A DNA stretch of 42,962 bases from Streptomyces sp. SolWspMP-5a-2 (GTDB lineage: Bacteria; Actinomycetota; Actinomycetes; Streptomycetales; Streptomycetaceae). Both the position numbers and the translations under genes were made by a program. The notes under the pieces are model-generated. The model saw only the letters and a list, made by a program, of their open reading frames with translations, was not told the DNA's origin and made no database searches. The stretch covers positions 1-42,962 of the forward strand of contig NZ_FMCI01000244.1 of the NCBI RefSeq assembly GCF_900091845.1, in the 5' to 3' direction. This document shows, piece by piece, positions 8,929 to 16,446 of this stretch (position 1 is its first letter; each line of letters opens with the position of its first letter).

Positions 8929-10026
8929 GTGCATGTCGTACTCGCCGGTGGGGGGACCGCCGGCCACATCGAGCCCGCGCTCGCCCTCGCGGACGCCCTG
9001 CGCAGGCAGGACCCGACCGTGGGGATCACGGCCCTGGGCACGGAACGTGGTCTGGAGACGCAGCTCGTCCCGCAGCGGGGGTACGAACTCGCGCTGATCC
9101 CGGCCGTGCCGCTGCCCCGTAAGCCCACCCCCGAGCTGATCACCGTCCCGGGCCGGCTGCGCGGCACGATCAAGGCCACCGAGCAGATCCTGGAGCGCGT
9201 GAAGGCCGACGCCGTGGTCGGCTTCGGCGGCTACGTGGCGCTGCCCGGCTATCTGGCCGCCAAGCGGCTCGGGGTGCCGATCGTGATCCACGAGGCCAAC
9301 GCGCGCCCCGGCCTGGCCAACAAGATCGGCTCGCGCTACGCGGCCCAGGTGGCCGTCTCCACGCCCGACAACAAGCTCAGGGGCGCCAGGTACATCGGCA
9401 TCCCGCTGCGCCGCTCCATCGCCACCCTGGACCGCGCCGCGGCCCGTCCGGAGGCACGCGCGCAGTTCGGGCTCGACCCCAACCTGCCCACGCTGCTGGT
9501 CTCCGGCGGTTCGCAGGGCGCCCGGCGGCTCAACGAGGTGGTCCAGCAGGTCGCCCCGTGGCTCCAGCAGGCCGGTATCCAGATCCTGCACGCGGTCGGC
9601 CCGAAGAACGAACTGCCACACGTGCAGCAGATGCCGGGAATGCCCCCCTACATCCCGGTAAGTTACGTGGACCGGATGGACCTCGCGTACGCCGCGGCCG
9701 ACATGATGCTCTGCCGCGCGGGCGCGATGACCGTCGCCGAACTCTCCGCCGTCGGGCTCCCGGCCGCCTACGTCCCGCTGCCCATCGGCAACGGCGAACA
9801 GCGGCTCAACGCCCAGCCGCTGGTGAAGGCGGGCGGCGGACTGCTGGTCGACGACGCGGAGCTGACGCCCGACTGGGTGCGCGGCAACGTCCTTCCCGTG
9901 CTCGCCGATCCGCACCGGCTGTACGAGATGTCCCGCGCCGCCGCCGAGTTCGGCCGACGGGACGCCGACGACCTGCTCGTCGGCATGGTGTACGAGGCGA
10001 TCAACGCCCACCGTGCACAGCACTAG
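8929..10026 (+). CDS. murG: Lipid II synthase MurG (UDP-GlcNAc transferase)
   Basis: MurG adds GlcNAc to lipid I at the inner face of the membrane to make lipid II. The 365-residue product is a GT-B glycosyltransferase. The N-terminal glycine-rich loop GGGTAGHI is at residues 7-14, the acceptor-side segment GFGGYVALPG follows, and the second-domain loop VSGGSQGARRLN and the donor-binding CRAGAMTVAEL segment are present. The start is GTG 8929, six bases after the ftsW stop, with a GGAGAG stretch at the end of ftsW serving as ribosome site. In many actinobacteria murC follows here; in this window ftsQ follows after 47 bases. Confidence 0.96.
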   Translation: MHVVLAGGGTAGHIEPALALADALRRQDPTVGITALGTERGLETQLVPQRGYELALIPAVPLPRKPTPELITVPGRLRGTIKATEQILERVKADAVVGFGGYVALPGYLAAKRLGVPIVIHEANARPGLANKIGSRYAAQVAVSTPDNKLRGARYIGIPLRRSIATLDRAAARPEARAQFGLDPNLPTLLVSGGSQGARRLNEVVQQVAPWLQQAGIQILHAVGPKNELPHVQQMPGMPPYIPVSYVDRMDLAYAAADMMLCRAGAMTVAELSAVGLPAAYVPLPIGNGEQRLNAQPLVKAGGGLLVDDAELTPDWVRGNVLPVLADPHRLYEMSRAAAEFGRRDADDLLVGMVYEAINAHRAQH

Positions 10027-10073
10027 GAACGGCGCGGGGGCGCGGATCCCCGTCTAGGTGAAGGGCAGGGAGC

Positions 10074-10868
10074 GTGGCCGGACCGACCACCGCCGAACGC
10101 GGTGAACGCCAGCAGGAGTCGTCCGGCCCGCCCCTCGTCCGAAGGCTCGGGCCGCGACGGATCCGTACGATCATCATTCTTGCCCTCGGTGCCGCGCTCC
10201 TCGGGGCGGGCGTCGTCTGGGTGTTGTACGGATCGCAGTGGCTGCGCGTCGAACGCGTGTCGGTCTCCGGGACCGCGGTCCTGACCCCGGGTCAGGTGCG
10301 CGAGGCGGCCGACGTCCCGGTCGGGGCGCCTCTGGTCTCCGTCGACACCGACGTCATCCGGTCACGTCTCGTGCGCGAACTCACCCGCATCGACACGGTC
10401 GAGGTGGCGCGATCCTGGCCCCATGGAATCCGTCTGAAAGTCACCGAACGCGTGCCGGTCCTGACGGTCCAAAAGGGCGGAAAATTCGTCGAAGTGGACC
10501 GTGGCGGTGTGCGTTTCGCCACGGTCGACAAGGCGCCCGCGGGTGTTCCCGCACTGGAATTGACGCTCTCCCGCACCGCGTCGTCCGCGACCGGTATGCG
10601 CCGCTTCGGCGAGGACCGGCTGGTGCGCGAGGCGGTGCGGGTGGCGGGCTCGGTGCCCACTGCCGTGCGGCACGTCACCCGCACCGTCAAGGTGCTTTCC
10701 TACGACGACATCTCGCTGGTGCTGCGCGGCGGCAGGACCGTCGCGTGGGGAAGTGGCGAGAACAGTGCGGCGAAGGGGCGTACGCTCTCGGCTCTGATGA
10801 AAGCGGCCCCGGACGCCCGGCACTTCGACGTGAGCGTTCCCACCGCCCCGGCCTCGGCGACGAGTTGA
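10074..10868 (+). CDS. ftsQ: Cell division protein FtsQ (DivIB)
   Basis: FtsQ is a bitopic divisome protein that links FtsL/DivIC and FtsW-FtsI to the septal ring. The 264-residue product has a cytoplasmic basic tail, one membrane segment near residues 31-52, then a POTRA domain (about 57-126) beginning LRVERVSVSGTAVLTPGQV, followed by the beta-rich FtsQ domain. Start GTG 10074 has a GGGCAGGGAG stretch in front. It is the last gene before the ftsZ promoter gap, and the downstream part of that gap begins directly after its stop. Confidence 0.93.
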   Translation: MAGPTTAERGERQQESSGPPLVRRLGPRRIRTIIILALGAALLGAGVVWVLYGSQWLRVERVSVSGTAVLTPGQVREAADVPVGAPLVSVDTDVIRSRLVRELTRIDTVEVARSWPHGIRLKVTERVPVLTVQKGGKFVEVDRGGVRFATVDKAPAGVPALELTLSRTASSATGMRRFGEDRLVREAVRVAGSVPTAVRHVTRTVKVLSYDDISLVLRGGRTVAWGSGENSAAKGRTLSALMKAAPDARHFDVSVPTAPASATS

Positions 10869-10989
10869 CGCACATTCGCCCAGGCCAGCACCCTGGTTGG
10901 GCAGCGCTATGGCTGATCACATAGGGTGAAAAGAAAAACGGGAGGTTCGGCGTGTTCGTTGAACGCGCGCCACTTGTCGACTTAGTGTC

Positions 10990-11014
10990 CTGTTCGGAAG
11001 AGTCCAGCGAACAG
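10990..11014. repeat. Inverted repeat upstream of ftsZ (CTGTTCG / CGAACAG)
   Basis: This is a perfect 7-bp inverted repeat with an 11-base spacer, about 135 bases before the ftsZ start. It could be an operator or part of a leader hairpin. No factor can be assigned from the sequence. Confidence 0.5.
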
Positions 11015-11024
11015 TCACACTGGT

Positions 11025-11049
11025 AACCCTAAACTTCAACGTTAGGGTT
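11025..11049. repeat. Inverted repeat upstream of ftsZ (AACCCTAA / TTAGGGTT)
   Basis: This is a perfect 8-bp inverted repeat with a 9-base spacer, 97 bases before the ftsZ start and AT-rich against its surroundings. TAACCCTAAACTT could overlap a -10 region. The arrangement suggests an operator or a short mRNA hairpin in the ftsZ leader. Confidence 0.55.
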
Positions 11050-11145
11050 CGGGTCGGCGAAACGGACCGTCCCATTCGGCATCAGTCGTCGGATCGCATC
11101 CCCCGCGGGGCGACGACACGTAACTCGAGGCGAGAGGCCTTCGAC

Positions 11146-12348
11146 GTGGCAGCACCGCAGAACTACCTCGCAGTCATCAAAGTCATCGGTGTCGGCGGCG
11201 GTGGTGTCAATGCCATCAACCGGATGATCGAGGTCGGTCTCAAGGGCGTCGAGTTCATCGCCATCAACACGGACGCGCAAGCTCTGTTGATGAGCGACGC
11301 CGACGTCAAGCTCGACGTCGGTCGCGAACTGACGCGCGGACTCGGCGCAGGCGCCAACCCGGCCGTCGGCCGCAAGGCCGCCGAGGACCACCGCGAGGAG
11401 ATCGAGGAGGTCCTCAAGGGGGCCGACATGGTCTTCGTGACGGCAGGCGAGGGTGGTGGCACCGGCACCGGTGGCGCCCCCGTCGTGGCCAACATCGCGC
11501 GCTCCCTCGGCGCCCTGACCATCGGCGTGGTCACCCGCCCGTTCACCTTCGAGGGACGGCGCAGGGCCAACCAGGCCGAGGACGGCATCGCCGAACTCCG
11601 CGAAGAGGTCGACACCCTCATCGTCATCCCGAACGACCGGCTGCTGTCCATCTCGGACCGCCAGGTCTCGGTCCTCGACGCCTTCAAGTCGGCGGACCAG
11701 GTCCTGCTCTCCGGTGTCCAGGGCATCACCGACCTCATCACCACCCCCGGCCTGATCAACCTCGACTTCGCCGACGTCAAGTCCGTGATGTCCGAGGCCG
11801 GTTCGGCCCTCATGGGCATCGGCTCGGCCCGCGGCGACGACCGCGCGGTGGCCGCCGCCGAGATGGCGATCTCCTCGCCGCTCCTCGAGGCGTCCATCGA
11901 CGGCGCCCGGGGTGTCCTGCTCTCCATCTCCGGCGGCTCCGACCTCGGCCTGTTCGAGATCAACGAGGCCGCCCAGCTGGTCAGCGAGGCCGCCCACCCG
12001 GAGGCCAACATCATCTTCGGCGCGGTCATCGACGACGCGCTCGGCGACGAGGTCCGGGTCACCGTCATCGCGGCCGGGTTCGACGGCGGCCAGCCGCCGG
12101 CCCGCCGGGACACCGTCCTCGGCTCGGCCTCGGGGTCCTCCCCGGCCCGCCGCGAGGAGCCCGCCCCGGCGCGGCAGCCCGAGAGCCGTCCGTCCTTCGG
12201 CTCGCTCGGCAGCGTCACGCCGAAGGAGGAGCCCGCGCCCGCCCCCGAGCCGGTCGTCGAACTCCCGGTCGCCCCGCCCGTCCCGCCGTCGCGCACCTAC
12301 TCGGACAGCGCGGCCGAGGAGCTGGACGTGCCGGACTTCCTCAAGTGA
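11146..12348 (+). CDS. ftsZ: Cell division GTPase FtsZ
   Basis: FtsZ is the tubulin-like GTPase that assembles the septal ring (ladders of rings in sporulating Streptomyces hyphae). The 400-residue product has the early glycine-rich GVGGGGVNAINRM loop, the tubulin signature GEGGGTGTGGAP at residues 101-112, and the NLDFADV T7 segment that completes the neighbouring subunit's active site. A disordered Pro/Glu-rich linker of about 80 residues leads to the conserved C-terminal ELDVPDFLK, the binding peptide for SepF and other partners. Start GTG 11146 has a GAGGCGAGAGG stretch upstream. The stop overlaps the start of the next gene. There is no ftsA next to it. Confidence 0.98.
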   Translation: MAAPQNYLAVIKVIGVGGGGVNAINRMIEVGLKGVEFIAINTDAQALLMSDADVKLDVGRELTRGLGAGANPAVGRKAAEDHREEIEEVLKGADMVFVTAGEGGGTGTGGAPVVANIARSLGALTIGVVTRPFTFEGRRRANQAEDGIAELREEVDTLIVIPNDRLLSISDRQVSVLDAFKSADQVLLSGVQGITDLITTPGLINLDFADVKSVMSEAGSALMGIGSARGDDRAVAAAEMAISSPLLEASIDGARGVLLSISGGSDLGLFEINEAAQLVSEAAHPEANIIFGAVIDDALGDEVRVTVIAAGFDGGQPPARRDTVLGSASGSSPARREEPAPARQPESRPSFGSLGSVTPKEEPAPAPEPVVELPVAPPVPPSRTYSDSAAEELDVPDFLK

Positions 12349-13082
12349 TAGGACGGCGCTCCGCCACGGGCACCGAGAACGGCGCGCACTTCGCCTTCAC
12401 CGACAGGTGGGGCGGGGTGAGCGCCGTTCCGTACGAGGAGCTCAACCTCGGCGGCGCGGTCGGTGACGATCCGCGGGCCGTGCGGGCCAACCGCGCGAGC
12501 GCGGCGGCCTCCCTCGGCCTCGACGCCGGGCGCGTGGTGTGGATGAACCAGGTGCACGGCGCCGACGTCGCCGTCGTCGACGGACCCTGGGGCGAGCGCC
12601 CGGCCCCCGAGGTCGACGCCCTCGTCACCACCCGGCGCGGACTCGCCCTCGCGGTGCTCACCGCCGACTGCACGCCGGTCCTGCTGGCCGACCCGGTCGC
12701 CGGTGTCGTCTGCGCGGCCCACGCGGGGCGGCCCGGCATGGTCGCCGGGATCGTCCCGGCCGCTGTCCGGGCCATGACCGAACTCGGCGCCGATCCCGCC
12801 CGGATCGTCGCCCGCACCGGACCCGCCGTCTGCGGCCGGTGCTACGAAGTGCCCGAGGAGATGCGCGCCGACGTGGCGGCCGCCGAACCCGCGGCGCACG
12901 CCGAGACGAGCTGGGGCACTCCCGCGGTCGACGTGACCGCCGGGGTGCACGCGCAGCTCGAACGGCTCGGGGTGCGCGACCGGGAACGGTCGCCGGTGTG
13001 CACCCGCGAATCGGACGACCACTTCTCGTACCGCCGCGACCGCACCACCGGTCGGCTCGCGGGCTATGTCTGGCTGGACTGA
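12345..13082 (+). CDS. pgeF: YlmD/PgeF-family peptidoglycan editing factor (laccase-domain protein)
   Basis: This is a multicopper-polyphenol-oxidase-like protein of the YfiH/YlmD family. In E. coli PgeF removes wrong amino acids from UDP-MurNAc-dipeptide; other members cleave purine nucleosides. The His/Cys metal ligand motifs are visible as NQVHG, LTADCTP and AAHAGRPG in the 245-residue product. GTG 12345 overlaps the ftsZ stop by four bases, so the two are probably coupled. The position after ftsZ is the same as in other Gram-positive bacteria. Which of the two activities applies here cannot be told from sequence. Confidence 0.88.
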   Translation: MIGRRSATGTENGAHFAFTDRWGGVSAVPYEELNLGGAVGDDPRAVRANRASAAASLGLDAGRVVWMNQVHGADVAVVDGPWGERPAPEVDALVTTRRGLALAVLTADCTPVLLADPVAGVVCAAHAGRPGMVAGIVPAAVRAMTELGADPARIVARTGPAVCGRCYEVPEEMRADVAAAEPAAHAETSWGTPAVDVTAGVHAQLERLGVRDRERSPVCTRESDDHFSYRRDRTTGRLAGYVWLD

Positions 13083-13088
13083 TGGGGC

Positions 13089-13808
13089 ATGACGGACCGT
13101 AAGGACGAACTCGCCGGAAACCTGGCGAAGGTACGGCGGCGCATCGCCGCCGCGTGTGAGGCCGCCGGGCGTGAGCCGGCGGAGGTGACCCTCGTCGTCG
13201 TCACCAAGACCTATCCGGCGAGCGATGTGCGGCTGCTCGCCGGACTCGGGGTGCGGCACGTCGCCGAGAACCGCGACCAGGACGCCGCGCCCAAGGCCGC
13301 CGCCTGCGCCGACCTGCCGCTCAGCTGGCACTTCGTCGGCCAGTTGCAGACCAACAAGGTGCGCTCCGTGGTCGGTTACGCGGACGTCGTGCAGTCCGTC
13401 GACCGGGTCAGGCTGGTCACCGCGCTGTCGAAGGAGGCGGTGCGGGCGGGGCGCGAGACGGGCTGTCTGCTCCAGGTCGCGCTCGACGCCGGGGCCGACG
13501 GCCGGGGCGAGCGCGGTGGCGTGGCGCCGGGCGGGATCGGGGAGTTGGCCGACGCCGTCGCCGCGGCACCCGGGCTGCGGCTGGACGGGCTGATGACCGT
13601 CGCCCCGCTCTCCGGGGAGTTCGCGGGGCGGCAACGGGCGGCGTTCGGGCGGTTGATGGATTTGTCGACTGACCTGCGCAGAGCCCATCCGGCTGCGAAC
13701 ATGGTCTCCGCAGGGATGAGCGCGGACCTCGAGGACGCCGTTGCTGCCGGGGCGACACATGTGCGCGTCGGGAGCGCGGTACTCGGAGTCCGTGCCGGGC
13801 TCGGGTAA
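13089..13808 (+). CDS. ylmE: YggS/YlmE-family PLP-binding protein
   Basis: This is a PLP homeostasis protein with an alanine racemase-like TIM barrel fold and no known catalytic reaction. The 239-residue product has the PLP-lysine segment VVTKTYPASDV, the family's HVAENRDQDA (usually GENYVQE in other lineages), WHFVGQLQTNKV, and the phosphate-binding SAGMSADLEDAVAAGATHVRVGSAVLG near the end. It starts 6 bases after pgeF and belongs to the ftsZ-pgeF-ylmE-sepF-yggT-divIVA run found across Gram-positive bacteria. A 129-base gap with a likely extra promoter follows. Confidence 0.92.
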   Translation: MTDRKDELAGNLAKVRRRIAAACEAAGREPAEVTLVVVTKTYPASDVRLLAGLGVRHVAENRDQDAAPKAAACADLPLSWHFVGQLQTNKVRSVVGYADVVQSVDRVRLVTALSKEAVRAGRETGCLLQVALDAGADGRGERGGVAPGGIGELADAVAAAPGLRLDGLMTVAPLSGEFAGRQRAAFGRLMDLSTDLRRAHPAANMVSAGMSADLEDAVAAGATHVRVGSAVLGVRAGLG

Positions 13809-13937
13809 CGTCGCCAGGAAGTCGGACCACAGCAGAAAATATGGTCATTCTCGCCGAAAGGCGGGCTTAACGACCACGTGGATCACGGGCACTTGGCAGT
13901 AGTCGGTCGATCCACCACAGAGCGGAGGACTCAGAGC

Positions 13938-14579
13938 ATGGCCGGCGCGATGCGCAAGATGGCGGTCTACCTCGGCCTCGTGGAGGACGATGGGTACGAC
14001 GGCCGGGGTTTCGACCCCGATGACGACTTCGAGCCCGAGCTCGACCCTGAGCTGGAGCGGGACCATCGACGGCACGAGCCGTCCCATCAGTCACATGCCG
14101 TACATCAGTCCCAAAGGGACGAAGAGGTGCGAACCGTCCAGCCGCAGGCGGCGCGTGAGCCGGTCGCCCGGTCCGCTTCGCTCGCCGCGGAATCCGGTCG
14201 TCCGGCGCGGATCGCGCCCGTGGCGTCCATCACACAAGAACGTGCCAGCCTGGAGAAGAACGCACCGGTGATCATGCCCAAGGTCGTGTCGGAACGAGAG
14301 CCGTACCGGATCACCACACTCCACCCGCGGACCTACAACGAGGCCCGTACCATCGGGGAACACTTCCGTGAGGGCACCCCGGTGATCATGAATCTGACCG
14401 AGATGGACGACACCGACGCGAAGCGACTTGTCGACTTTGCCGCCGGTCTTGTGTTCGGTCTGCACGGCAGCATCGAGCGGGTGACGCAGAAGGTGTTCCT
14501 GTTGTCGCCTGCTAACGTCGATGTCACGGCGGAGGACAAGGCCCGCATCGCAGAGGGCGGGTTCTTCAACCAGAGCTGA
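13938..14579 (+). CDS. sepF: Cell division protein SepF
   Basis: SepF tethers FtsZ to the membrane; actinobacteria have no FtsA, so it is the main anchor. The 213-residue product starts MAGAMRKMAVYLGLVEDD, an amphipathic membrane-binding helix. An acidic and Gln/His-rich linker follows (about 18-115), then the dimerising SepF domain (about 125-213) with YNEARTIGEHFREG and the GSIERVTQKVFLLSP strand. ATG 13938 has GGAGG nine bases upstream. The frame is open a further 60 bases upstream, but the first helix would then not be N-terminal. Streptomyces usually have additional SepF-like genes elsewhere. Confidence 0.95.
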   Translation: MAGAMRKMAVYLGLVEDDGYDGRGFDPDDDFEPELDPELERDHRRHEPSHQSHAVHQSQRDEEVRTVQPQAAREPVARSASLAAESGRPARIAPVASITQERASLEKNAPVIMPKVVSEREPYRITTLHPRTYNEARTIGEHFREGTPVIMNLTEMDDTDAKRLVDFAAGLVFGLHGSIERVTQKVFLLSPANVDVTAEDKARIAEGGFFNQS

Positions 14580-14656
14580 GACGCACCACCGGAAGTGGCA
14601 CCAAGCGGTACAGCTAGTAACGAGCACGGGTAACAGGGGAGAGGGAAGCGCGAGTC

Positions 14657-14941
14657 ATGAGCGTGGTTCTGGATGTCGTCTACATCGCGCTGATGTGCTT
14701 CCTCATCGTGCTCATCTTCCGGTTGGTCATGGACTATGTCTTCCAGTTCGCCCGCTCGTGGCAGCCCGGCAAGGCGATGGTGGTCGTTCTGGAGGCCACT
14801 TACACTGTCACTGATCCACCGCTCAAGCTTCTGCGGCGGGTCATCCCGCCGCTGCGTCTCGGGGGCGTGGCGCTCGACCTGTCCTTCTTCGTACTGATGA
14901 TCATCGTCTACGTCCTGATCTCGATCGTGATCAGGCTGTGA
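14657..14941 (+). CDS. yggT: YggT-family membrane protein
   Basis: This is a 94-residue integral membrane protein with two hydrophobic segments, near residues 2-26 and 68-92, separated by a basic loop with the family's TDPPLKLLRRVIPPLRLGG sequence. YggT proteins sit between sepF and divIVA in most Gram-positive genomes. Their molecular role is not settled; links to osmotic tolerance and to division-site organisation have been suggested. ATG 14657 has a GAGGGA ribosome site. There are 77 bases to sepF and 53 to divIVA. Confidence 0.92.
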   Translation: MSVVLDVVYIALMCFLIVLIFRLVMDYVFQFARSWQPGKAMVVVLEATYTVTDPPLKLLRRVIPPLRLGGVALDLSFFVLMIIVYVLISIVIRL

Positions 14942-14994
14942 GCGATGTGACCTACCGTCTTGCCGAATGCCGACGACTACGTTGAGGTGAAGAG

Positions 14995-16290
14995 ATGCCG
15001 TTGACCCCCGAGGACGTGCGGAACAAGCAGTTCACGACCGTCCGCCTCCGAGAAGGCTATGACGAGGACGAGGTCGATGCCTTCCTCGATGAGGTCGAAG
15101 CCGAACTGACCCGGCTGCTCCGCGAGAACGAGGACCTGCGCGCCAAACTGGCCGCCGCGACGCGTGCCGCTGCCCAGAACCAGCAGAACATGCGCAAGCC
15201 TCCGGAGAACCAGGACCAGCAGCAGGGCGGCATGCCCCAGCAGGGTGGAATGCCTCCGCAGGGCGGCATGCCCCAGCAGGGCGGGATGCCGCCCCAGCAG
15301 CAGGGCATGCGCGGTCCCGGGGCTCCGGTCCCCGCCGGCATATCTGGCCCGCCGCAGCAGCAGATGGGCGGCCCCATGGGCGGCCCGCCCCAGCTGCCGA
15401 GCGGTGCGCCGCAACTGCCCGCGGGCCCCAGCGGCCAGGGTGGACCCCAGGGTCCCGGGCAGATGGGCCAGGGCCCGATGGGTCAAGGCCCCATGGGCCA
15501 GGGTCAGATGGGCCAGGGCGGTCCGATGGGCCAGGGCCCCATGGGTCAGAACCAGCTGGGTCAAGGCCCCATGGGCCAGGGCCAGATGGGGCAGGGCCAG
15601 CTCGGCCAGCCGCCCATGCAGCAGCAGATGGGCGGCCCGATGGGTGGCCCCATGGGCGGTCCGATGGGCGGCCCCGGTCAGGGTGGCCCCGGTGGCGACA
15701 GCGCCGCGCGCGTTCTCTCGCTCGCCCAGCAGACCGCCGACCAGGCGATCGCCGAGGCGCGCTCCGAGGCCAACAAGATCGTCGGCGAGGCCCGCAGCCG
15801 CGCCGAGGGTCTGGAGCGTGACGCCCGAGCCAAGGCCGACGCCCTGGAGCGGGACGCGCAGGAGAAGCACCGTGTCGCCATGGGCTCCCTGGAGTCCGCG
15901 CGCGCCACGCTGGAGCGCAAGGTCGAGGACCTGCGCGGCTTCGAGCGCGAGTACCGGACCCGCCTGAAGTCGTACCTGGAGTCGCAGCTGCGTCAGCTGG
16001 AGACCCAGGCCGACGACTCGCTGGCCCCGCCGCGCACCCCGGCCGCCGCCTCCCTGCCGCCGTCCCCGGCGCCTTCGATGGCTCCGGCCGGCGCGAGCGC
16101 CCCGTCCTACGGCGGCAACCCGAGCATGGGCGGTGGGCCCAGCCCCGCTGCGCCGTCCTACGGCGGTCAGCAGCAGATGTCCCCGGCGATGACCCAGCCC
16201 ATGGCTCCGGTCCGCCCGCAGGGGCCGTCCCCGATGGGTCAGGCGCCGTCGCCGATGCGCGGGTTCCTGATCGACGAGGACGACAACTGA
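14995..16290 (+). CDS. divIVA: Polar growth protein DivIVA (Wag31 family)
   Basis: DivIVA marks hyphal tips and recruits the wall machinery for apical growth; in S. coelicolor it is essential. The 431-residue product begins MPLTPEDVRNKQFTTVRLREGYDEDEVDAFLDEVEAE... (lipid-binding domain and first coiled coil, about 1-60). A linker at about 65-240 is built from Gln-Gly-Met-Pro repeats such as MGQGPMGQ. A second long coiled coil runs from about 240 to 340, starting ARVLSLAQQTADQAIAEAR, and a Pro/Ser/Met-rich tail ends GFLIDEDDN. The linker repeats make this stretch of DNA low-complexity. It is the last gene of the cluster and is followed by a strong hairpin. Confidence 0.96.
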   Translation: MPLTPEDVRNKQFTTVRLREGYDEDEVDAFLDEVEAELTRLLRENEDLRAKLAAATRAAAQNQQNMRKPPENQDQQQGGMPQQGGMPPQGGMPQQGGMPPQQQGMRGPGAPVPAGISGPPQQQMGGPMGGPPQLPSGAPQLPAGPSGQGGPQGPGQMGQGPMGQGPMGQGQMGQGGPMGQGPMGQNQLGQGPMGQGQMGQGQLGQPPMQQQMGGPMGGPMGGPMGGPGQGGPGGDSAARVLSLAQQTADQAIAEARSEANKIVGEARSRAEGLERDARAKADALERDAQEKHRVAMGSLESARATLERKVEDLRGFEREYRTRLKSYLESQLRQLETQADDSLAPPRTPAAASLPPSPAPSMAPAGASAPSYGGNPSMGGGPSPAAPSYGGQQQMSPAMTQPMAPVRPQGPSPMGQAPSPMRGFLIDEDDN

Positions 16291-16327
16291 CAGCCACGGC
16301 TACGCCTCAGGCGTCGGCAGCGTTCCA

Positions 16328-16366
16328 CAGGGCGGGGCCCCGGATCTGATCCGGGGCCCCGCCCTG
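16328..16366 (+). terminator. Terminator hairpin after divIVA
   Basis: This is a perfect 19-bp inverted repeat with a single central base, rich in GC, 38 bases after the divIVA stop. It has no U-run, which is common in Streptomyces. It probably ends the dcw transcript and, being symmetric, may also stop ileS readthrough. Confidence 0.8.
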
Positions 16367-16393
16367 TTGCCGCCCGAAGGTCCGCGCACGCAG

Positions 16394-16430
16394 AGGGCCC
16401 GGCCTCCCCGCTGAGGGGAGACCGGGCCCT
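16394..16430 (-). terminator. Terminator hairpin after ileS
   Basis: This is a 16-bp stem with one mismatch and a 5-base loop, 17 bases beyond the ileS stop on the minus strand. With the preceding hairpin it makes a back-to-back pair separating the convergent divIVA and ileS transcripts. Confidence 0.75.
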
Positions 16431-16446
16431 TCGGTGTGCCGCCGGG

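Larger units (their letters stand above)
10869..11145 (+). promoter_or_regulatory. ftsZ upstream regulatory region
   Basis: These 277 non-coding bases lie between ftsQ and ftsZ and are AT-richer than the flanking genes. In Streptomyces ftsZ is known to be driven by several promoters in this gap, one of them raised during sporulation. Visible here are GTTCGTTGAAC at 10954-10964, a 7-bp inverted repeat at 10990-11014, an 8-bp inverted repeat at 11025-11049, and GACAC at 11115-11119, which matches the WhiA core motif. TCAC-ACTG-GTAA at about 11015-11026 resembles a BldD site but has a 4-base instead of the usual 5-base centre. Exact promoter positions cannot be fixed by eye. Confidence 0.6.

Noticed and set aside
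11029..11997. Minus-strand frame opposite ftsZ
   Set aside because: It is antisense to a certain gene, and its composition reflects ftsZ codon bias only.
13878..13915. GTGGATC/GATCCAC inverted repeat before sepF as an operator
   Set aside because: The arms are only 7 bp and 24 bases apart; this may occur by chance, and nothing else supports it.
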